Source: Firm-04 sp045600205 (GTDB lineage Bacteria > Bacillota > Clostridia > Oscillospirales > Ruminococcaceae). Taken from it: a DNA stretch of 64,000 nt. The stretch is from NCBI GenBank assembly GCA_045600205.1, contig JAZRXM010000021.1:1-64000 (forward strand), in the 5' to 3' direction. Numbering within the stretch: position 1 is the first letter of the stretch; every line of letters starts with the position of its first letter. Positions 1-7,676 of the stretch are shown one piece after another. Below the pieces are notes generated by a model. It was not told where the DNA came from. It did not search any database and saw nothing but the letters and a program-made list of their open reading frames with translations. The position numbers were made by a program, and so were the translations under genes.

Positions 1-1
1 C

Positions 2-469
2 AATACAACGACAACGACTACAGCAAAGCCCACTGCGCTCAATACTACCACATCGACCACAGTAAAGACTACTGCCGTCAATACTACGACAACGACTACA
101 GCAAAGACCACTGCGGTCAATACCACGACATCGACCACAGCAAAGACCACTGCGGTCAATACTACCACAACGACTACAGCAAAGACCACTGCGGTCAATA
201 CTACCACATCGACCACAGCAAAGACCACTGCGGTCAATACTACGACATCGACCACAGCAAAGACTACTGCGGTCAATACTACCACATCGACCACAGCAAA
301 GACTACTGCGGTCAATACCACGATATCGACCACAGCAAAGACCACTGCGGTCAATACCACAACATCGACCACAGCAAAGACCACTGCGGTCAATACTACC
401 ACATCGACCACAGCAAAGACTACTGCGGTCAATACCACGACATCGACCACAGCAAAGACCACTGCGGTC
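2..469 (+). repeat. 39-bp tandem repeat, 12 copies, coding
   Basis: Twelve head-to-tail 39-bp units run from the left edge to 469. In the reading frame each unit encodes the 13-residue motif N-T-T-T-(S/T)-T-T-A-K-T-T-A-V. Copies differ mainly at third positions (act/acc, acg/aca), which shows selection on the protein or recent expansion with synonymous drift. The array probably continues left of the window. It forms a Thr-rich linker of a secreted protein. Confidence 0.95.
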
Positions 470-1072
470 AAGATAACCACCACTACGACAACTGCCCAAA
501 CCATCGTGACGACGACCACTTCTTTGGCTGTGACTACGACAATTCCTACAACTACGACAACAAAGCGTACAACAGCCGTACAAACCACAACGTCTAAGTA
601 TGTCACGACCTCAACCACGGCATGGATTACAACAACCACGCGGACAACGACATCCAATGCAGTTACAACAACTACAACTTCGCTGCCCGCTGTGACCGAT
701 CCCACGACGACTGCATTTGTCACAGTGACGACTTCAACTACCGCTGCGGCTGCAACAACAACGTCACCAACTGAAACCACTACCACAGGAATGGTCACGA
801 CAACGACCACTACGGTCATTACCACCACTACCACTGTTGTGACAACCACTACAACCACCACGCATACGGAGGAACAGCCTGTTCTGCCGTTTGACTGGAA
901 TCAGGATGGTAAGCAGTCCGTTGCGGACGCCGTTTTGATGATGCGCTATCTGGTAGAGGATCCTCTGGAGTCTGTTTCCGTATCTCTGCTGGCTGCTGCG
1001 GACGTCAACCATGACGGCATTGTGAATCTCAGTGACCTGTATTTCTTGATGCGTCAGATTTTCAAACTCTGA
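2..1072 (+). CDS. Dockerin-bearing secreted protein, 3' part (5' end outside window)
   Basis: The frame is open from the left edge to TGA at 1070-1072, so only about 356 C-terminal residues are seen. Residues 1-156 are the 13-residue Thr/Ala/Lys repeat. A further irregular Thr-rich stretch follows up to about residue 290. The last 60 residues are a type I dockerin with two calcium-loop repeats: DWNQDGKQSVADAVLMMRYL and, later, DVNHDGIVNLSDLYFLM. Dockerins dock enzymes to cohesins of a scaffoldin outside the cell. The catalytic or binding module lies left of the window and cannot be named. A GTG at 506 could serve as a start but has no ribosome binding site and sits inside the linker, so it is rejected. 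A terminator follows directly. Confidence 0.93.
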   Translation, partial: NTTTTTTAKPTALNTTTSTTVKTTAVNTTTTTTAKTTAVNTTTSTTAKTTAVNTTTTTTAKTTAVNTTTSTTAKTTAVNTTTSTTAKTTAVNTTTSTTAKTTAVNTTISTTAKTTAVNTTTSTTAKTTAVNTTTSTTAKTTAVNTTTSTTAKTTAVKITTTTTTAQTIVTTTTSLAVTTTIPTTTTTKRTTAVQTTTSKYVTTSTTAWITTTTRTTTSNAVTTTTTSLPAVTDPTTTAFVTVTTSTTAAAATTTSPTETTTTGMVTTTTTTVITTTTTVVTTTTTTTHTEEQPVLPFDWNQDGKQSVADAVLMMRYLVEDPLESVSVSLLAAADVNHDGIVNLSDLYFLMRQIFKL

Positions 1073-1074
1073 TA

Positions 1075-1116
1075 AAAAGGCGGCTCCCTGCTGATGCGGG
1101 GAGTCGCTTTTTGTTC
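1075..1116 (+). terminator. Rho-independent terminator after the dockerin gene
   Basis: The arms GGCGGCTCCC and GGGGAGTCGC pair around a short loop and are followed by TTTTTG. It starts 3 bases after the stop codon. Confidence 0.85.
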
Positions 1117-1123
1117 AGTATGC

Positions 1124-1152
1124 TTTACTTTTGTGGTAAACGATGCTATAAT
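1124..1152 (+). promoter_or_regulatory. Sigma-A promoter for the chrA pair
   Basis: TTTACT at 1124-1129 and TATAAT at 1147-1152 are separated by 17 bp. Transcription would begin near 1159, about 30 bp before the first chrA start. Confidence 0.75.
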
Positions 1153-1188
1153 GAATACAATGCAGAAAATTGAAAGAAGGAATGCTTT

Positions 1189-1743
1189 TTGAGGAAACAA
1201 CACCTGCTGAAAGAGCTGTTTCTGACATTTCTGAAAATCGGTGCGTTTACATTCGGCGGCGGGTATGCGATGATTCCGCTGATTCAGAAGGAAACTGTCG
1301 AGAAGAAAAAATGGATCCGGGATGAGGAAATCCTGGAAATTGTTGCCATTGCGGAATCCACACCCGGTCCGATTGCGATCAATGCCGCAACTTTTGTCGG
1401 GTATCGCATTGCGGGATTTTGGGGCGCATTTGTATCGACCATTGGTGTGGTATTGCCATCATTTCTGTTAATTATCGGGATTTCGTATATTTTGCGGCAG
1501 TTTTCGGATGCTGTAGCAGTGCAGTACGCGTTTGAGGGCATTCGTGCAGGTGTTCTGGCATTGATCGGAAAGGCATTGTGGTCCATGTATCGGCAATGCA
1601 ACAAGAATCTCGTTTCTTACTGCATTATGGCACTTGCATTCCTTGCAGCGGGATTTTTACATATCAACGTGTTGTGGGTGATCGTCGGCTGTGCGTGTAT
1701 CGGGCTTGCGGCATCGTTTGTTGCAAGGAGGTCTGAAAAATGA
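1189..1743 (+). CDS. chrA: Chromate transporter half-protein (ChrA family), first of pair
   Basis: A 184-residue membrane protein with the ChrA-family signature FLKIGAFTFGGGYAMIPLIQ near residues 12-31 and the E-S-T-P-G-P motif near 59-64. Full-length ChrA has two such halves in one chain. Here they are two adjacent short genes, which is common in Firmicutes. The start is TTG at 1189, chosen because GAAAGAAGG lies 8 bp upstream and the protein then begins MRKQHLLKELF. Its TGA overlaps the next ATG (ATGA at 1740-1743), so the halves are translationally coupled and probably form a heterodimer. Family members export chromate or related anions; the substrate is not shown by the sequence. Confidence 0.9.
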   Translation: MRKQHLLKELFLTFLKIGAFTFGGGYAMIPLIQKETVEKKKWIRDEEILEIVAIAESTPGPIAINAATFVGYRIAGFWGAFVSTIGVVLPSFLLIIGISYILRQFSDAVAVQYAFEGIRAGVLALIGKALWSMYRQCNKNLVSYCIMALAFLAAGFLHINVLWVIVGCACIGLAASFVARRSEK

Positions 1744-2312
1744 TTCTTCTGATTTTATTCCGGACATTCTTCAAGATCGGTGCGTTTACGTTTGGCGGCG
1801 GTTATGCGATGCTGCCGCTGATTCAGGCAGAAGTATCCGCGCATCAATGGATGGATACGGAAGAACTTGTGAATTTCATTGCAGTCAGTGAAAGTACCCC
1901 GGGACCGTTTGCAGTCAATGTGGCAACTTATGTCGGCATGACGGTCGGCGGATTGCCCGGCGCATTTTTTTCCACACTCGGCTTGATTTTGCCGTCTTTT
2001 GTGATCATTCTGATCGTTGCGAAATGTTTTGAAAAATTCCGCAGCAGCAAGATCGTTTCCGGCTGTATGTCAGGACTGAAGCCTGCTGTCATCGGTTTGA
2101 TCGGTACGGCATTGCTGTCTGTCGGAAAAACAGTGTTCTTTCCGAATGGCATTGCATTGTCGGCATTGGGCGATCCAAAGCTGTATTGTTCGCTTGTTCT
2201 GTTTGTTGCAATGAGTGTACTGGCATTCAAAAAGGTGCATCCGATTCTGATCATCTGCATTTCTGCGGTGGTCGGTATCGCAGCAGGATATCTTCTTCCG
2301 TTGCCGGGATGA
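1740..2312 (+). CDS. chrA: Chromate transporter half-protein (ChrA family), second of pair
   Basis: A 190-residue membrane protein. It repeats the family signature near the N-terminus (FFKIGAFTFGGGYAMLPLIQ) and carries E-S-T-P-G-P near residue 47. It overlaps the first half by 4 bases, and GGAGG near 1726 is its ribosome binding site. About six hydrophobic segments are visible. It is the partner half of the upstream protein. The sequence after its stop is a decayed remnant of something else, so this gene probably ends the operon. Confidence 0.9.
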   Translation: MILLILFRTFFKIGAFTFGGGYAMLPLIQAEVSAHQWMDTEELVNFIAVSESTPGPFAVNVATYVGMTVGGLPGAFFSTLGLILPSFVIILIVAKCFEKFRSSKIVSGCMSGLKPAVIGLIGTALLSVGKTVFFPNGIALSALGDPKLYCSLVLFVAMSVLAFKKVHPILIICISAVVGIAAGYLLPLPG

Positions 2313-2318
2313 ATGCAG

Positions 2319-2640
2319 TTATGATCGCGATGCATCCGTTTGCAGCTTGCCAGCTACGACAATGCCTGACGGTGGACGCCAATGCCTTTGCTCGCTGCAA
2401 TTCCTTGCAGGATTGATGAATCTGACAGATGTCGGAATCGTGAACCGTACTGCAACATGACGGCTTTTTCCATTCCGCAATCGGTGACGGAACTGCACGC
2501 GCTAGCATTTTATGGTGCGACCATGCCTTCTGCCGTATCTCTTGGTGAAAATCTGAAATATGTTGATTCTACATCGTTTCTCAATATCCAGAATACCGCA
2601 TCGTTCATTGCCGATGCCGGCTGTATTGTGGTCAAAGCCG
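2319..2640 (+). pseudogene. Relic of a BspA-type leucine-rich-repeat protein
   Basis: No intact gene is visible. Pieces in different frames look like LRR_5 (BspA/Treponema type) repeats: LTVDANAFARCNSLQD in the frame ending at TGA 2414-2416, then FSIPQSVTELHALAFYGAT and LGENLKYVDSTSFLNIQN in the next frame (about 2463-2600). The IPxSVTELxxxAF pattern is characteristic of that repeat. At least one frameshift separates the pieces, and neither start codon nor ribosome binding site is seen. The 3' end runs into the oppositely oriented phosphoesterase gene. Short homology makes this a moderate-confidence call. Confidence 0.5.
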
Positions 2641-3249
2641 TGGATCTACGAGGATTCGTTCAAATCGTATATGCTCCTTGGTCACATCAATCAAAAGAAA
2701 TGAAGCCCCATCCAGCCCGGAAGCTGAAACAGATACAACGTTGCCGTTTTCGAAATTCTGATGGGAATGACCGATCACAACCATGTCATATTGTTTGACA
2801 GTAACGCTTTCGCATGCTTTTTCGAATACGCCGTTTTTGATACTTGACAGTGGTAAAAAGGGATATGCCGTATTGAGATCAGAAAATAAAAAATGTGAAA
2901 AACGTATTTTATGTCCATGTTCCTCGGTTTCGTAGTACAACGGCATCTGTTTGATGAACTGCAATTGCTCATCCGAAAGCTTTTTTCTCATTTCATCATA
3001 GTATTCTCTCAAATATTCCACATCGGGGTCAATATCGACACCGTGCGCGAGATACAGCTCGCAGTTTCCTTTTAAACAGATGATTTCGGTTGATTTCAGC
3101 AGTTGCAGGCATTGTATTTCTTCATTTCCGCGCTGGAAAATATCTCCTAAAAATACTGTCAGGTCAACTTTTTGCTCTTTGATTTGGACAAGTACTGTTT
3201 TCAATGCGTTCAGGTTTCCATGAATATCTGTAAATACTGCAATTTTCAT
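2632..3249 (-). CDS. Calcineurin-like metallophosphoesterase
   Basis: A 205-residue cytosolic protein with the metallophosphoesterase metal-binding motifs in order: D-x-H (FTDIHGN, residues 7-13), GDxxxRG (LGDIFQRGNEE), GNCE in place of GNHD/E, and GHSHQNF near residue 168. The family hydrolyses phosphomonoesters or diesters with two metal ions. Similar small proteins (YfcE type) are phosphodiesterases, but the true substrate is unknown. ATG at 3247-3249 was chosen because AAAGGATG precedes it and the conserved strand MKIAVFTDIHGN starts there. An upstream in-frame extension has no ribosome binding site. It diverges from the HD gene. Confidence 0.88.
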   Translation of the reverse strand: MKIAVFTDIHGNLNALKTVLVQIKEQKVDLTVFLGDIFQRGNEEIQCLQLLKSTEIICLKGNCELYLAHGVDIDPDVEYLREYYDEMRKKLSDEQLQFIKQMPLYYETEEHGHKIRFSHFLFSDLNTAYPFLPLSSIKNGVFEKACESVTVKQYDMVVIGHSHQNFENGNVVSVSASGLDGASFLLIDVTKEHIRFERILVDPRL

Positions 3250-3306
3250 AATGTGTCCATCCTTTGTAAATTGTGCGTGTTGAGAGATAATCTCCACGAT
3301 ACAAGA

Positions 3307-3335
3307 ATAATAGCATAAGCATTTCGGTATGTCAA
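3307..3335 (-). promoter_or_regulatory. Promoter of the metallophosphoesterase gene
   Basis: On the minus strand, TTGACA (3330-3335) and TATTAT (3307-3312) are separated by 17 bp. The gene starts about 57 bp downstream of the -10. Confidence 0.8.
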
Positions 3336-3380
3336 CGAAAAACCAGCACATGAATGCCGATCATCCGGAAGCTGTGAACC

Positions 3381-3409
3381 TTGACTTTTAGTCGGAAATA
3401 TGGTATTAT
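3381..3409 (+). promoter_or_regulatory. Promoter of the HD hydrolase gene
   Basis: TTGACT at 3381-3386 and TATTAT at 3404-3409 are separated by 17 bp. It drives the HD gene at 3450 and diverges from the phosphoesterase promoter 45 bp away. Confidence 0.75.
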
Positions 3410-3449
3410 GAATGCGATATAAGAAATACACGGTGAATGGAGGATGCTT

Positions 3450-4106
3450 ATGACTTACGAACAGATCAGGCAGGATAAGGCGATCAATATCTATATCCAA
3501 AAAGCAGACGAATCGCTGGTTGCACTCGGTTTTACCGAACACAGCTTTGCACACGTAACGCAGGTTGCGGAGAAAGCAGGGTACATTCTGCAAACACTTG
3601 GGTACGATGAGCGAACAGTGGAACTGACAAAAATTGCAGGATATCTGCATGATATCGGAAATCTGGTGAATCGAATCGAACACAGTCAAAGCGGTGCAGT
3701 GATGGCGTTTCGATTGCTTGACAAACTAGGGTTTCCACCCGAAGAAATCGCCTTGATTACCACAGCAATCGGAAATCATGATGAAGGTACGGGACAGCCC
3801 GTTAATGATGTTGCAGCTGCGCTGATTCTGGCTGATAAATCCGATGTTCGCCGCAGCCGTGTCCGTAATCGGGATATTGCAAGCTTTGATATTCATGACA
3901 GAGTGAATTATTCCGTTGAAAAATCGGAGCTGAAAATCAATGAGGCGCACACGCTCATCAAACTGAAATTGTTTGTAGACACGAAATTTGGTTCTGTGAT
4001 GGATTATTTCGAAATCTTCCTTGACAGAATGATATTGTGTCGGAAAGCAGCAGAAAGGCTGGGACTCCAATTTAAGCTGATGATAAACGAACAGCAGCTG
4101 ATTTGA
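3450..4106 (+). CDS. HD-domain phosphohydrolase
   Basis: A 218-residue soluble protein with an HD domain: HSFAHV (residues 31-36), GYLHDIGN with the H67-D68 doublet, GNHDEG near residue 109, and LADKSDV near 128. These are the metal ligands of HD phosphohydrolases acting on nucleotides or signalling molecules; the substrate is unknown. ATG at 3450 is preferred over ATG at 3444 because GGAGG at 3439-3443 abuts the earlier codon but is 6 bp from the later one. Confidence 0.85.
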   Translation: MTYEQIRQDKAINIYIQKADESLVALGFTEHSFAHVTQVAEKAGYILQTLGYDERTVELTKIAGYLHDIGNLVNRIEHSQSGAVMAFRLLDKLGFPPEEIALITTAIGNHDEGTGQPVNDVAAALILADKSDVRRSRVRNRDIASFDIHDRVNYSVEKSELKINEAHTLIKLKLFVDTKFGSVMDYFEIFLDRMILCRKAAERLGLQFKLMINEQQLI

Positions 4107-4122
4107 TGGGAAATATACAAGC

Positions 4123-4159
4123 AGGCACACAGTCTATGAAATCCGTAGGCTGTGTGCCT
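4123..4159. terminator. Hairpin between convergent genes
   Basis: A perfect 10-bp stem, AGGCACACAG with CTGTGTGCCT, lies between the HD gene (ends 4106, plus) and the fibre cluster (ends 4164, minus). The T-tracts on both sides are poor, so termination may be weak or the hairpin may protect 3' ends. Confidence 0.5.
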
Positions 4160-4163
4160 GTGT

Positions 4164-4742
4164 TTAAGCGTTCCATGCATCCTTTATGGCAGCTACGTTG
4201 CCTGAATCGGTCGTACCTGCACTCTGAATGCTTTGCGATATGATATTGACATGCAACGTATACCCGTTAACAGGAGCGGCTTTCAGGGGTTCGCAAGAGG
4301 TGATCAGTGCGGATGTGGAGGCATTCCCTGCCACCGCCTGTTTATAATACCAATAGCCGTCCGTAGTATCCTTTGTCCAGTCTGTTTCATTGAATGTGAT
4401 GGAATAATCCTCTTCATCGGACGGCACAGTTGTATAGACTTTGCCATCTGCATCCTGCCATGTTACCACAACTGCCGCACGAATGAATACGGAATAATCT
4501 GCGGAATTGGTGACTGTGACATTTTCCTTTTTCAGGATATATCCTTCATTTTCGCTGTCCTCGGTGACAGTTTCGGTAATACTCAGACTCGGTTGGCTTT
4601 CGGCAGTAAATGTGTTTACCACAGAACCTGTTGTCATTTTCAGTGCAGCATAGACGATTGTTGTCAACGCAGAAAGCGCAGTAATGACTGCAAGAACGCT
4701 GAAAATACGGATCAGGCGCAATTTTCTGTTGTGTTTCGGCAT
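4164..4742 (-). CDS. TasA/camelysin-like SipW-dependent surface protein (last gene of fibre cluster)
   Basis: A 192-residue secreted protein. It has a basic N-terminus and one hydrophobic segment (about residues 11-33) ending SALTTIVYAALK. The beta-rich body contains ENVTVTNSADYSVFIRAAVV, the conserved strand pattern of TasA/camelysin/BsaA-type biofilm proteins whose signal peptides are cut by SipW. The start is ATG at 4740-4742, after AAAAGGAGGCG; an upstream in-frame extension runs into the previous gene and is rejected. It closes a co-oriented run that includes two signal peptidases. The strand motif and context support the family; the fibre role is inferred. Confidence 0.75.
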   Translation of the reverse strand: MPKHNRKLRLIRIFSVLAVITALSALTTIVYAALKMTTGSVVNTFTAESQPSLSITETVTEDSENEGYILKKENVTVTNSADYSVFIRAAVVVTWQDADGKVYTTVPSDEEDYSITFNETDWTKDTTDGYWYYKQAVAGNASTSALITSCEPLKAAPVNGYTLHVNIISQSIQSAGTTDSGNVAAIKDAWNA

Positions 4743-4812
4743 TGTATTGCGCCTCCTTTTCCATCGATTAAAATGCTGCGAACGATTGTATGTTGAGTAT
4801 AAGTATGATCGG

Positions 4813-5436
4813 TTAGGTTTCTTGAGAAACACGGGCAAATGTTTCCGATGCAGTTTCATTTTCGTTTTTCTTATAAAGATACGCATAGAAACTCAGCGAA
4901 AAGCTGTCGCCTGCGTATTGATCACTGACGGTTACAAGATTTCCGTCCAGGATTCCGATTGTTCGGGTCGTCGGGGATACTGTCAGATCAGAACCAACGT
5001 AAACATACACTTTACCGCCATTTTTTCCGGTCACACCCGAGAGCAAAGACCAGTTATCTGTCAGGCGGTAGGTTACAGTATCGGGCAAACTGTCGATCAC
5101 TTCCACGTACAAATATCCCGGAACAGTCGTGCGTTCGGTGACGGTAATAAACGGGTCTTTCGGAATATCGACGCCCGGCATCACTTTGTATGCATTCTGA
5201 TTGACTGCGGCAGTTGTGGTTTTGAGCTGATAGGAGCCATCTGCTTTCCGTTCAGCCGTATGCTCCAGCAATGTAAGATCCGTAGCAAGAAGCGGGGAAA
5301 AATCCACAGTACCCGTCAGTGTAATGTTGGTCACATATTTTGCGCGAAGATTTGTCGCGCCCCAAGCACCTCCGAAAAGTAAAACGATACCGCATAGGAG
5401 CACAATTCCGCGCATGATTCTGTTGTTTTTGCGCAT
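4813..5436 (-). CDS. TasA/camelysin-like SipW-dependent surface protein
   Basis: A 207-residue secreted protein with an N-terminal hydrophobic segment (about residues 9-27), then ATNLRAKYVTNITLTGTVDF. The R-A-K-Y element just after the hydrophobic core is the usual SipW-substrate pattern. The rest is beta-rich (GYLYVEVIDSLPDTVTYRLT, then DSFSLSFYAYLYKK). The start at 5436 follows GGAGG with a 5-bp spacer. It lies 10 bp after the upstream gene of the cluster, so the two are co-transcribed. No enzyme motif is seen. A structural subunit of a surface fibre or biofilm matrix is the likeliest role. Confidence 0.75.
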   Translation of the reverse strand: MRKNNRIMRGIVLLCGIVLLFGGAWGATNLRAKYVTNITLTGTVDFSPLLATDLTLLEHTAERKADGSYQLKTTTAAVNQNAYKVMPGVDIPKDPFITVTERTTVPGYLYVEVIDSLPDTVTYRLTDNWSLLSGVTGKNGGKVYVYVGSDLTVSPTTRTIGILDGNLVTVSDQYAGDSFSLSFYAYLYKKNENETASETFARVSQET

Positions 5437-5446
5437 GATATCCTCC

Positions 5447-5995
5447 TTAATCCACCTGCGTGAACATCACTGCAACATCGAAAAAGGTTTTAAAAGAATC
5501 CGTATCTCCTGTATAATTTCCCATAATAGCATTGTACGTTTCTTCTGTGATTGTTACTCTGATGTTCTGTTCGATGCCTGTTGTATTGTTTGCATCCAAG
5601 GTGCCGACATTTTTGAATTCCAAGGGCGTCAGACTATCTGCTGTTTTGGTTGTGTCATTGATCGTGAAATCTGCACCGATCATAGAGCTGTTCCTGAGAG
5701 AAATCGAGATATGATAGGAAACATCTACTTCGGAAGCATTGGTGATTTTCAGCGGATAGTCGAAATAAAAGATGTTATCTTTTTTGCTTTTGGCAAGATT
5801 ATATTCCCAGACATCTTCCTCTAGGACTGCCTTCGGTGCAAAAGCTGCAATTCTTGCCGAATGGGTATTTTCTCCCTGCGCCGTATATTTTGCGAGCAAT
5901 CCCGATACAAGATAAAGGGAGATCAGCGTTAAGCACAGCAAAATTGCGGCAAGCTGCAACGGAATATTCAATTTTCTGCTTGCCTTCTTTACCAT
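5447..5995 (-). CDS. TasA-like SipW-dependent surface protein ending in TQVD
   Basis: A 182-residue secreted protein. It has a basic start, a hydrophobic segment (about residues 12-33), then VSGLLAKYTAQGENTHSARI: the A-K-Y plus A-R-I/V-A pattern typical after the SipW cleavage site. The last residues are VAVMFTQVD, and the 333-residue protein upstream in the cluster ends ATQVD, suggesting a shared terminal strand. It starts only 6 bp after the SipW-type peptidase gene (stop at 6002), so translation is probably coupled. Family assignment rests on signal pattern and context. Confidence 0.78.
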   Translation of the reverse strand: MVKKASRKLNIPLQLAAILLCLTLISLYLVSGLLAKYTAQGENTHSARIAAFAPKAVLEEDVWEYNLAKSKKDNIFYFDYPLKITNASEVDVSYHISISLRNSSMIGADFTINDTTKTADSLTPLEFKNVGTLDANNTTGIEQNIRVTITEETYNAIMGNYTGDTDSFKTFFDVAVMFTQVD

Positions 5996-6001
5996 AACGC
6001 A

Positions 6002-6574
6002 TCAACCTTTTCCTTTGTCCTCTGTCACTGTCGTTTCATCTTTCAATCGGCGGATTTCTTCTTTGATCGCATCCAGATCCTTTTGCGCAGATTCTTTCTT
6101 TTTGCGGAAAGAAAGCTCTGTCAGAAGAAAAGCTGCTGCTAACAATATAATCACACCAATCGGCTTTTTCAGAAAGTTGACCGCTACACCAAGTTTCGGA
6201 ATCCTTGCCTGAACGACTCCTTTGATGTTTTTGCAGGGGATCGGATCGTCAGCGATATTATTGGCATCGCCCTGCGTGGTTACGGTGTCCTCGTCCATAT
6301 TGATGATACGGTGAACGATCAGGTCGTATCCGCTTTGGAATACGACAATATCACCGACATGGTAGGAGTCTGAATGTTTGACAATGAGAAAGTCATCCAC
6401 TTGGAGGGCGGGTTCCATGCTGCCTGAGAGGACAATTGCAAATCCATAGCCAAACGGCATCGGCATTGCATTGCCGACCAGCGTGCTGGCATTCCATGTG
6501 TAAAGACGAAAGCCGAGAAGCATACAAATCAGTGAGAGAACGATGATTCGAACGATATTTTTCAGTTTATTCAT
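6002..6574 (-). CDS. sipW: SipW-type signal peptidase I (ER/archaeal type)
   Basis: A 190-residue membrane protease. An N-terminal membrane segment (about 7-23) is followed by the catalytic serine motif SGSMEP (Ser52), then GDIVVF, VHRI (His88) and QGDANNIADDP. The Ser-His pair, rather than Ser-Lys, marks the SipW/ER-type family that processes TasA-like proteins. A C-terminal membrane segment is followed by a charged coiled tail (KKESAQKDLDAIKEEIRRLK). ATG at 6574 follows GAGGAAT and overlaps the preceding gene by 8 bases. It is one of two such peptidases in the cluster and most likely cuts its neighbours. Confidence 0.93.
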   Translation of the reverse strand: MNKLKNIVRIIVLSLICMLLGFRLYTWNASTLVGNAMPMPFGYGFAIVLSGSMEPALQVDDFLIVKHSDSYHVGDIVVFQSGYDLIVHRIINMDEDTVTTQGDANNIADDPIPCKNIKGVVQARIPKLGVAVNFLKKPIGVIILLAAAFLLTELSFRKKKESAQKDLDAIKEEIRRLKDETTVTEDKGKG

Positions 6575-7511
6575 CCGTATTCCTCGATTTTTTCTCTTTT
6601 GGTGCAAAAATCAGGGTAAGGAGGAAGATCAGGAATGCACACAGGAAAATGACGAAATACAGACCAATTGGCGTATCGTCACCTGTTTTGACCCCCGGAA
6701 CACCGGAGTGTTCAATTTCAGGGGAAGTGGGGTCCGCATCGCAGGAGGCAATGGTGTTGATCTTGATAGACAGTGCGAGGTCACCATCGACTGCGAGATT
6801 GCCAAGTAAAGTGTCGTATTCATCAATGCCCTGTTCGAAGGGCCATTCCCATTCCAGGGTGTAGATCGCGTATCTGCCTGCACCGAGAACGCCGTCCTGA
6901 TTGACATTGTTGAGCAAAAGGACAGGTTCTTTTTCCGCATCGCTGCCCAGCAGATAATTTCTCTGATAATCCCAGACACGGCAGCGCACGGGGATATCGA
7001 GATCCGTGCCTGAAACCCATGCCTCCATATCCATATGGTAGTCAAGTGCAATGTCGCCTGAATTTTCCAGTGTAAACGTATACTGATTGGAAGTGCCGGG
7101 GGCGATGAGTTTATCTTTGTTGTCCTCCGTACCGACAACCGTGACTTCACCGAGGTCATTGTTATACGAGAGGTGGAAAATTTCGACGGGGGTTTCCGTT
7201 TTCCAGACGGTGTTTTCGTCATAAGCCTTATAAGACGGATTGGCGAGGGGAATGATGCCTGCGGGTTGGAAACTGCGTCCGCTCATGCCCAATAAGATGC
7301 CGGCAGGCTGCTTTTGTTCTGCGATGGCATCCTTGGTGGTCATGGTGAGGGTGGTGGTGCCGTTTGATTCGGTTAATGGGATGATATTCTGAAATTGTGT
7401 GGTGGAAAAACCACTCACGCGGTCGAACAGGACAATCAGGGATGCAGCTTCGCACACGGCGAGAAGTGCAAGCGCAGTACCGAGGATTGTGTTTTTTCGC
7501 TTCACGACCAT
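6567..7511 (-). CDS. TasA-like protein with C-terminal membrane anchor (possible fibre base)
   Basis: A 314-residue protein with an N-terminal hydrophobic segment (about 8-28), a beta-rich ectodomain, and a C-terminal GVKTGDDTPIGLYFVIF then hydrophobic segment then KEKKSR. That tail resembles a wall or membrane anchor, and VKTGD is LPxTG-like but not canonical. The ectodomain shares the pattern LEWEWPF...D-Y-D-T-L-L-G-N-L-A with the 333-residue protein upstream (LSWEWAF...D-T-I-L-G-D-L-A), so the two are homologous. ATG at 7509-7511 was chosen for its GGAGGG site; a longer in-frame start overlaps a hairpin region. It overlaps the following sipW by 8 bases. A role as membrane-held base of the fibre, like TapA in Bacillus, is inference. 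Confidence 0.7.
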   Translation of the reverse strand: MVVKRKNTILGTALALLAVCEAASLIVLFDRVSGFSTTQFQNIIPLTESNGTTTLTMTTKDAIAEQKQPAGILLGMSGRSFQPAGIIPLANPSYKAYDENTVWKTETPVEIFHLSYNNDLGEVTVVGTEDNKDKLIAPGTSNQYTFTLENSGDIALDYHMDMEAWVSGTDLDIPVRCRVWDYQRNYLLGSDAEKEPVLLLNNVNQDGVLGAGRYAIYTLEWEWPFEQGIDEYDTLLGNLAVDGDLALSIKINTIASCDADPTSPEIEHSGVPGVKTGDDTPIGLYFVIFLCAFLIFLLTLIFAPKEKKSRNTDE

Positions 7512-7591
7512 TGCTGCTCCCTCCTTTGCTGCATATTCTTCGGCATTTACAGCAGCCCGAAGCGCGTTCAGGCTGCCGAAAATACCGAAGC

Positions 7592-7619
7592 GTGCAGGCA
7601 CAGCCACAAGTGCCTGCAC
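7592..7619 (-). other. Strong hairpin between two fibre genes
   Basis: A perfect 10-bp stem, GTGCAGGCAC with GTGCCTGCAC, sits in the 165-bp spacer after the 333-residue gene. It has no T-tract, so it is more likely a 3' stabiliser or processing site setting unequal expression of major and minor subunits than a full terminator. Confidence 0.6.
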
Positions 7620-7676
7620 CACTTCAAGTATTGATATTATGGAGTCAATTTGTGAAACGAGATGTCAGTTTAAAGA

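Noticed and set aside
2..469. CRISPR array at the left edge
   Set aside because: The 39-bp units are head-to-tail without spacers and form an open reading frame, so this is a coding tandem repeat.
506..1072. Separate gene starting at GTG 506
   Set aside because: The frame is continuous from the left edge; the GTG lies in the linker without a binding site.
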